From positions 107,954-171,953 of the forward strand of contig LSRX01001079.1 of NCBI GenBank assembly GCA_001939145.1: 64,000 nt of DNA, read 5' to 3'. Origin of the DNA: Symbiodinium microadriaticum. Lineage: Eukaryota; Sar; Dinophyceae; Suessiales; Symbiodiniaceae. The stretch's first letter is position 1; each line of letters opens with the position of its first letter. The notes beneath the pieces are model-generated. The model saw only the letters and a program-made list of their open reading frames with translations, ran no database searches and had not been told where the DNA came from. A program made the translations under genes and the position numbers. Positions 56,971 through 64,000 of this stretch are shown in pieces.

Positions 56971-58225
56971 TGATTTTTAATTGCGCCCATCTTCAGATGC
57001 CTCCGATTCTTGAGCCTGAGGTGCTGCGATACCAGAAGCAGCGGCATTCCTGGTGCTTGTTGGGATCCTCCCCCAGCGCGGGCTGATGACTTGACACTGT
57101 CTGAGGTGCAGCTGGAGAGTAGGTCCTAGTGGCACGAGCCTTTCACAGAGGCTTTACTTTCGGGCAAGTGCCCGTGAACAAACATCCCACTGAGGGGTGG
57201 ACATGTTGGCAGGTCGCCCTAGCTGCCCTAGCGCTAGAAAGCCCCTGATGGTGACCACACCTATGATCAAGCCAACTTCTGGTAGAATCGATTTAATGTT
57301 CGTAGTGTGCAGCTCGCGTGCGCTTTGGAGGCACGGCTTACGGTGCACAGGCATATTGTCGCAAAGAGCCGGCATTTGAGTGAACTGACCCGGACTAAGA
57401 CGTTTGCCTTCAAAGCGCCGCTGAAGCCTTAAATGAGCCTCCAGTGGCATGGACATCGTGCGAAGATGTCCAAGCTGACTCAAGCACCGGCCACCTTCGT
57501 GGAGCCTTTAAGGGCCCACAACGGAGTCGGCAGATAAAAGAGCTGCTGTTGTTCTGCTGAAGGTGTAGAAATCTGTCAGAGTAGTTCCATCTACTTAGAT
57601 CTGCGACGTGGCCAGGCGATTGGGTCCGCCAGAGAGATTTTCAGAGACAGAGGGATGCAATCATTATGGGGCAGGGATGGCAGGGGCAGAGACAGAAAAT
57701 GCATAATCTGCAACCCGAAACAAGAAGATGCTCAATGACTTTACTCATGATTGCAGGCTGCCCTCCTTTCATCAGGAGGCACTGCGGAAGGAGTTTATGG
57801 GGCCTAACCAGAAGAAGCAGCCTCAGCTTTCCACAGGGCTTCAGAAGAGCACGTGCAGCAGGTCATTAGCGATCTGCCCGAGGCACAACCTCCTGCCAAA
57901 GCCGACTGCCTCGGACCTCTCCCCCATGCGAGCACTGTCTGTGCCTTGTTGTGACAAAACCTCTCCGTCCGCGTGCAGGAGATGCCTCGTCGTGGATCTG
58001 GAAGCAGACTGCCCGGCCCCCGATGAAGGTTACACCTGTGCGCAGCAGCAGCGCATCGAGCGAATGTCGGCCTTGACTTGACTACTCAAACCCCATGCAA
58101 CCCCAAAGAAAAGCCGGTTTTAGCTGGGATCCAGCACAGGCTCTTTTCAAGTAAACATAATAATTAATATGGGGTGGTGCCATCATGCGGGGTGCTGGGG
58201 GTTTAGGAATGGAAGGAGTGTTCGT
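56971..58225. other. Unassigned region
   Basis: A frame at 57,728-58,081 (HQEALRKEFMGPNQKKQPQL near its start) is the only protein-like stretch; no family is recognised. Confidence 0.25.
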
Positions 58226-58288
58226 TGTAGTGATGGTGGTGGTGGTTGTCGTAGCAGCAGCATCAGCAGCAGCAGCAGCCGCCGCTTA
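58226..58288. repeat. GGT and AGC triplet tract
   Basis: GGTGGT triplets are followed by GCAGCA triplets and GCCGCC. Confidence 0.85.
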
Positions 58289-58677
58289 ACAGGAAACAAC
58301 CGCGTGGAATAAATGTCTTATCATTTCGACTCCGTTTGTTGCGGGTTCTGGGACAGGTTGAAGGATTGCTGTATCCATTCAAGCCGATCGGACCAAACGA
58401 GACCAATGATTAGTTTGCGACAACCCCATTCAAACCCCATTCGCCAATCCATCATCCACCACCCTGCCATGTGGGTGTTGCCCTTGTTAAGTCTGCTAAG
58501 TGGGGGCCAAAGGCACATTCCAAAGCCACCAGTAGCGTGGTGCCTGATCGCAGAATTCTTGATCCTCATGTGGATGCTGAAAGTGATTGCAGTTGAAGCA
58601 TCTGCAGGTCATCAAACCGCAGCATGGCGGATTTGCTGCTGACCTCTGGCTAGCAGAGCTACTTCTACCATCCCTTC

Positions 58678-58965
58678 GTGAGCCAATTCGTTGGGGGAGT
58701 TTCGAAGCAAATAGCCTCATTAGCTGTTGTAGCGCGCTGCAAAATTAATTGGCGTGTGTTGCCTTTCTGTCGTCGCAAGTGTTCTGAAGTGCATGCAGAT
58801 GTCGCGCACGTCACAGCAGCCCAGCTTCTGGCCGCAGACATAGGTGCGCTAGTCTGGAGCTTTCCGCAGCTGGAGAGGACATCCACGGCGCCGGCCCCGA
58901 AGCTCCTAAGCCGAGCCTGCCTGGCCCCGCGGCCTGCGGTCGCAGCGGTAGCAGGCCTAAAATAG
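58678..58965 (+). CDS. Candidate exon with one OPR-like core
   Basis: The frame contains TAAQLLAADIGALVWSFPQL, close to the core of the helical repeats at 38-42 kb (DL-x2-LVWSFA). It stands alone; no second core was seen within several kb. It may be an exon of a separate repeat protein or a dispersed duplicate. Confidence 0.35.
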   Translation: MSQFVGGVSKQIASLAVVARCKINWRVLPFCRRKCSEVHADVAHVTAAQLLAADIGALVWSFPQLERTSTAPAPKLLSRACLAPRPAVAAVAGLK

Positions 58966-61900
58966 GGGGGATCAGGAATTCTGCTATGCATGCGGCTGTG
59001 GCAGGGAACGCCGACTGTTGGTCCGCCAATTTTCTTTGAACTTCTCTGGCCCCTGAACATAGCTACCGTCGGCAACAAGGTGCCGCATTCTGTGTTGGCC
59101 CAGAGACCTGCAGACGTGATCCATGGCCGACCATCCCTGAAGCCATGTCAATGTATTGTGCAAGACTCTGCATGTCAGAGTGTAAGGATGACAATTATTC
59201 AAATTCATGTAATTGCATAAGCCATATAAGCCTTTGAATCCGCAGGGCGATTGCCTGGGTACCTGATGCCCAAGTGATTGAGGCAACCGTCCACCCCAGC
59301 CAGTGAAAGGGAATGAACAGCATATGAACAGCTATAGGACTTGGTCAGGTCGGAGGGTGTGTTGAGTCCTCATGGCCACTGCCAGCAGCTGGCATGGCAC
59401 CGCAGGCGACGAGATGAGGTGTAGACGAGGGAGCGAAACGAAGGTGAAAAAGTGCTTAGCACATTGCTGTTATGTTAATGTTAATTGTTCAACAAGTTAC
59501 TGTATCTTTCGGGACCCGATGCGAACGGCTAAGCGGAACAGGGACAAAGGGTTCCAGGGCAAGGCTGTACTACTGACATAGCCCTGACGTCATTCCACGA
59601 TCATGACGGTTAGCAAATCGACACCCACTGCCGCGCGATCCCACTGCCTGGCAGACAGACTGTACTTAGAGCTCTACTCCCAAGCGGCGCCAGGCAGCAC
59701 TGCCCGAAACATGTCGTGGCCTCAGCAAGCCCGACTCGCACCCGAATATAGTGTCAACCAGCAAGTGAGCAGTGCTGCTAAGCCCACGACAATTCACTGT
59801 CGTGGATGAAAGACTTGCCAGGCCAGCTCCCATTTCAGACCACCCCCACTTGGCTCGCGCGCAGCTGGACCCCCACGCAGCAAGGGCTCCACGCAACCGT
59901 AAATGTGACACCAAGATTTGTTCTTTGCACAGGAGAGGTTTGATTTGAGTGCGGTCGCCGAGTGTCCGGTGCTCGGACCACCAGTCCAAGCATGTCCAGC
60001 GCAATGGAAGAAGCGAAGACCCTGACCCAAGCTTACCCTTACGCCGAGACCGGAGCATTCTTTTGGGCTGAGTGCAATCCTCAGATATTTGGACATTCCA
60101 AAGCATGAGCTACTGTACTCAGCTGTGCCCCGAACCCCTGCGACCCCTGCTATGTCCAAGTCACCATCGGCGCATGGCTGGTGGCTTGGTTGAGCCGCCA
60201 AGAGCCGAGGCGGAGGGATGATTCGTTTTGGGTGATGTTATTGCGGCCTTGGTTTTGTGGCACCCTTGGAGTAGGTGTGCGTATAGACTTCTTCGGAAAC
60301 TTGTGTTGTGGAAGCGTTTCTTCATTGCTTTTTGCAATCGCTGCCGAAGACAAGGGGTGTGGGCTGCCGATAAGAACCTTGGCTCAGCGAGACACGGGGA
60401 TTGCTCCATGTCCAGCAATGCTGACAGCACTACATAAATGCAAGTATGCACGCACTACGAGTGCTCAATGCGCCAGGTCTTACGGAAAAGTCCCATGGCC
60501 GCAGTGCCAAAACCTCGCCGCAGTTGGTGCCTCGATGTTCTGGGACAGAGCGCTTGCATCTCGAAGGCTGTCAGCCTCAAGGATCGTGATCTCGCAAAGG
60601 ATCCGGGTTTAATCAAGGACAACACACGCTGGCCACAAAAACGCCGGCAGCCACCTGGTTCACTTGTGTCGAAGTTGATGTTTGGGGCGGCGGCGATTGC
60701 AGATGTTGCTTGGCGGGCCTTTGTCTGCTTTGTCTGCGGACTTCGAGATTTGCTCGTGGCTTCAGTGTTTCGCATCGGTGCATGGATTATGCATCCAATT
60801 GCCTTGGCTCAGTCAGTAGTGTACTGTTAGACAATTGGACTTTGTGTATGGGCCTCGCCTCTGTACTTAGAGGCTTTCGATGCTTGGATGCAGAAGACGC
60901 CTCGAGACAAAGCGGTTTCACTCTATGGTGCTGCCACACGGGATCATTGAGGCAGCCATGCTGGCGATCGAAGCCGGGATGACCATGGAGGAGATTAACA
61001 AATGCTCGCTGGCGGCTAGCAATGCGCAGCTCGGCTATCGAAAACCGGGACATGGATGCCTGCCAATTCCTCTGCCGATTATAGCAGGTTCTGGTCGTAG
61101 AGTACTGAACTGCAAACTTGTCGAAACTCAGGTGGGCAGATGAGTGCATGGCCAAGGCTGAGGGTCACTTGTAAGATGCCACATTGTGTGGAGTTTCTTC
61201 ACTCCAGAGCCCGAGTCTCCATAACGATAAACATCCGATGCGCTGTTTGTTTTGGTCCTTATCGGCAGAGCCGGTCGTCCTTGGGTCCACCTTCTCGATC
61301 GACAGTGGCAGATGCTCTATCTTTCATGACATGTACCCTCGGCAGGCCATCGCACCCTCGAAAGCCAATGTGCAAGCGGTGGCAATTCGAGGTTCAGGGC
61401 CGGCAGACAAGATTACAGCGCCAAGCCTCAATTTTGGGCTTGCGATGCGAGAGACGTAGTAGCTTGCGTATCTCTTCTTGCAGTGGTTGGGCTCCCAGGG
61501 CTTTTGCAGGTCTCGCCGGGAACTTCAAGTTGGACCCAGAACGAAGTGGTGGAAGCACGTGAGAGTTATGCCAGACCCAGGTCAAGACCTCTCCGAGCGA
61601 TGCGACCCTTGTCCGCAAGAAATACACCTTGCCCTTCTGAGCCGGCCAGCAAGCGTGCATGGAGACGGGGTAAGGGGAAGTTGAACGGTATGCCGTGGCA
61701 CAAGGCTGCCATTGGTCAAGACGCGGCCGGAGTTTGAGAAGGCACATCTGCCATTCTGAGCTTTCTCCATTCTGTACCTGCCGTGCGCGGGAGGTCTGGA
61801 ACACATACGGCAGTAGCGCCGGATCAGGGAGTTGCTCCATTCCGATCTATAACAAACATCGGAGGATTGAGCTGGCAGCTCTCTCAGCGGGTTGTCGAGT

Positions 61901-62149
61901 CTGGGGTCACTGTTGTCGGTGGCTGATGCTGACACTTTCGTTTGGCGACCTGCACTCTTGACTTATGTTCCGTATGTTGCAAACAAGGCCAGATTAGAAA
62001 AGACACTTGGAAGCACCTAGAACCATGCAGCATTCTGGGGATCCTTTTTCGTCGAAAATTGATTACTCCTACGATGAGAGATGAGGATGGACAAAGACCA
62101 CGCCGCGCTGGAAGAGGCCAGGAGTTTCGCTTTCCTAGCCTTCTAGTTT
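58966..62149. other. Unassigned region
   Basis: Exon-like pieces: about 60,640-60,830 (SKLMFGAAAIADVAWRAFVC, possible membrane helix) and about 60,943-61,050 (GIIEAAMLAIEAGMTMEEIN). No family was recognised and no repeat is prominent. Confidence 0.25.
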
Positions 62150-62970
62150 TTTACGACGATGTCGCCAACCATCTGGCTAGTTTGCACAGGCGACAGAGTT
62201 CCAGGCAAAAAGAGAAGCAGCGATAGCTGCAGATGAAGCGGCCACAGAGAAGAAGCGTGCCCCATCTTAGCTGACGAACCGAATGTTGCAGGCCAGTCAT
62301 CGGCCCAGAACGCTGTGCCTCAGGTGCTAAGCGGCAAAAGAGGAAGGATGCAAAAGCAAAGAGCCAGCAGCTGAAAAAAGAAGCAGACGGCATCAACAAG
62401 CGGGGAGCTGAGTCGCTTTGGTCGAGGAAGCACAGGATCGATCGGATCATGTCCGGTTTCTGAGGTTTGGAAGTGATGGCAGCTTCTTAGACACTTGCCT
62501 GAGCTTACAGACATCTGTTGATGGAGTGCTGACGAAGCGCCTTCCAGGATATGATGGCAAAGATGGATCCCAAGGCCTTGTTCCTTCCGAAAGCATCCAT
62601 TGCATGCTCGAACGTCCCTCAAACTTTCAGCCGCGAGATGCGGGGCAATGCGGGGCAGGTGTTGGAGGAGGAAGCCAGAAAAGCCAAAGAGGCTGCAGCG
62701 ATTGCTGCAAAGGAGGCAGCAGCTGCGAAAGCGTCGCACGGCCGAAGCATGGGCATTGAATCCTTGAGAAGCCTTCGTGCTGCAGAGTCTCTGCCGGTGG
62801 GTTCCTGTGCCAGTGGGTTGGCAGAATCTCAGCCTCAGGCGCGCCAGAGCCCGCTGGGGGTGCTGCTAGTTGCGCCTGCGATTATAGACCAAGTCACTTC
62901 CAGCTGTTCCCCTCCTGTGAACTCTGATTTGCATAGCAGCTACTTTCCTGATGCAGCTTCAGACCTGTGA
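62150..62970 (+). CDS. Candidate K/E/A-rich coiled-coil gene, fragmented
   Basis: Three compositionally alike pieces lie on the plus strand: ATEFQAKREAAIAADEAATE before a stop at 62,268; GAKRQKRKDAKAKSQQLKKE (about 62,320-62,460); and an ATG-led frame at 62,551-62,970 that begins MMAKMDPKALFLPKASIAC and contains LEEEARKAKEAAAIAAKEAA. Alternating Ala with Lys/Glu indicates a long charged helix. The frame changes between pieces are consistent with short introns. Function is unknown. Confidence 0.45.
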
Positions 62971-63106
62971 AGTCTCCGCGGCTTTCCCTCTCGAAGGCCT
63001 TGAGCCCTGTGGCGCGCAGGTAAAAGAATCCGTAGTGGATGAGCCATGTCTTTTGAGTAAGCTTTGTGCTTTCCGAGAATTCCAGATCCGAGCTGTTACT
63101 TTACAG

Positions 63107-63118
63107 TGGCAGCGGAGC
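63107..63118 (+). promoter_or_regulatory. Putative LTR-retrotransposon primer-binding site
   Basis: TGGCAGCGGAGC differs at two positions from TGGTAGCAGAGC, the complement of a eukaryotic initiator tRNA-Met 3' end. It follows TTACA plus one G, as expected just after an LTR ending in CA, and sits 23 bases before the gag ATG. Confidence 0.55.
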
Positions 63119-63140
63119 CGGTGAGCTCCAGCCCGAAGCC

Positions 63141-64000
63141 ATGAATGGTCCACCTGGAAGCTTCATGGAAGCTTGGCGTGGGAAAGGATATGGCTTCGGG
63201 GTACCTGGCCTGGCGCCCGGCCCTTTAGCTTATGCTACGAGCCGGCCGATCGACCAGGCGGGTTTGCGACCTGGTACAGGGACTACACCTGTGAGCCCAG
63301 TTTCTCCGCTAGCTCCTGGACAACCTCTGCTAGGCACCTCAGCACCTTCAGGTCAGACAGCTGCCCCTGCGAATGCAGATGGCAGCGTTGGTGCTACTGG
63401 AGGCCAGCAGACAGTCACTTCTGGAGCCAGCATCGCTGGTGGTTTTGCTAACGCTTTGGGAGCAGCCGGGCAACCCGGAAGCTCAACGATGGGAGAAAGC
63501 CCCAAAGGGGTACGAAGTGCCTTTGAAATGCTTGGGAGAAGACCTCCGGAAGACCAAGGGTCAACCGGGATGAACACAAGTGATGCTATAGTGAAGGCTT
63601 TGACAATGGCCGTTTCTGGAGAGCGGAAGGTGTTACCAGCTTGGTCAGGAAACACTAGTACTCTTCGAGCTTGGTTGCGGCAGCTGAGTTTCTGGGAACT
63701 GGACAATCAAGTGCCAAAGCACCGTTGGGGAGTTAAGCTGTTCCAGGCCTTCCCGGAGGGCAGCATTCCACGGCGCATTGCGGAAGGCCTGCCCATGGAA
63801 GTGGTGATGAGTGAGAACGGCTACGGGGCAATCCTCACAGCGGTGCTGGAGAAGTTCAAGCCGTACTTGGATGCAGCTGGACCAGCAGCCATTGACGTGT
63901 ACTTTTACCAAGGTGACAGAGCAAAGGGCGAGACGTTCGCGAACTACATTTCAGCAAAGGAGTTGGCCAGGCAAGAAGTGGAAAGCCTGGTCGGCGAGCG
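63141..64000 (+). CDS. Retrotransposon Gag(-Pol) N-terminal part, open to window end
   Basis: An ATG at 63,141 opens a frame with no stop for 286 codons to the last base. It starts MNGPPGSFMEAWRGKGYGFG, passes a Pro/Gly/Ala/Thr-rich low-complexity region (about residues 25-130), and then enters a structured part: VLPAWSGNTSTLRAWLRQLS, FWELDNQVPKHRWGVKLFQA, LPMEVVMSENGYGAILTAVL and FANYISAKELARQEVESLV. The W-x-G-x4-L-x2-W-x-R start followed by a paired-helix region is typical of copia-like Gag in dinoflagellates; zinc knuckle, protease, integrase and RT would follow outside. The family assignment is inferred from this layout and the primer-binding site. Confidence 0.8.
   Translation, partial: MNGPPGSFMEAWRGKGYGFGVPGLAPGPLAYATSRPIDQAGLRPGTGTTPVSPVSPLAPGQPLLGTSAPSGQTAAPANADGSVGATGGQQTVTSGASIAGGFANALGAAGQPGSSTMGESPKGVRSAFEMLGRRPPEDQGSTGMNTSDAIVKALTMAVSGERKVLPAWSGNTSTLRAWLRQLSFWELDNQVPKHRWGVKLFQAFPEGSIPRRIAEGLPMEVVMSENGYGAILTAVLEKFKPYLDAAGPAAIDVYFYQGDRAKGETFANYISAKELARQEVESLVGE

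Larger units (their letters stand above)
63107..64000 (+). mobile_element. Ty1/copia-type LTR retrotransposon, 5' internal part, cut by window edge
   Basis: The primer-binding site and gag start mark the left end of the internal region. The 5' LTR should lie directly left of 63,107, but its outer end cannot be fixed because the 3' LTR is outside the window. Confidence 0.7.

Noticed and set aside
1-64000. CRISPR arrays, bacterial operons, prophage
   Set aside because: No regularly spaced repeats, Shine-Dalgarno-led gene runs or phage modules; intron-bearing genes show a eukaryotic genome.

Overview
The window looks like nuclear DNA of a dinoflagellate, probably a Symbiodiniaceae-type alga. 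Five things support this. (1) Thirteen introns can be placed by joining protein-family motifs, and only three begin with GT; seven begin with GC and three with GA. All thirteen end in AG and are followed by G, which matches what is known of dinoflagellate splice sites. (2) There is a near-complete copy of the dinoflagellate spliced-leader sequence at 53,491-53,514. (3) All three well-supported host genes lie on the plus strand, as in unidirectional dinoflagellate gene clusters. (4) Coding sequence is scattered as short exons in long non-coding tracts. (5) Retroelements sit at both edges. No bacterial-type operon, tRNA, rRNA or CRISPR was seen.

Layout. 1-2,035: the 3' part of a retroelement (reverse transcriptase plus RNase H) broken by a frameshift. 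2,524-6,975: the 3' part of a SNF2-family ATPase gene with an internal RING-H2 finger (SHPRH/RAD5-like DNA-repair E3 ligase). Its N-terminal ATPase motifs are absent, so the retroelement probably sits in one of its introns or truncates it. 9,088-10,060: pieces of an unidentified gene with a WW-like segment and a Cys4-type zinc motif. 11,025-11,392: large ACT/ACG triplet arrays. 12-32 kb: mostly unassigned, with a coiled-coil candidate near 26-27.2 kb. 33,226-36,8xx: a patatin-like triacylglycerol lipase with its N-terminal DUF3336 segment, oxyanion loop and GTSAG nucleophile elbow. 38,458-43,596: an array of about eleven OPR/RAP-type helical repeats leading into an RluA-family RNA pseudouridine synthase, apparently one gene. 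43,795-44,880: an S/T/K-rich open frame whose antisense strand is also open for 358 codons, between two TA microsatellites. 45-53 kb: mostly unassigned. 53,188-54,750: spliced-leader relics followed by a hairpin-rich, partly duplicated tract unlike its surroundings. 55.9-57 kb: a membrane-protein candidate. 62.1-63 kb: a K/E/A-rich coiled-coil candidate. 63,107-64,000: the start of a Ty1/copia-type LTR retrotransposon with a primer-binding site and a gag frame that runs off the right edge.

The recognisable host genes have unrelated roles (replication-fork or DNA-damage ubiquitination, lipid mobilisation, organellar RNA modification), as expected for eukaryotic neighbours. Exon models come from motif continuity only; without transcripts or homology searches, first and last exons and several internal exons are missing.
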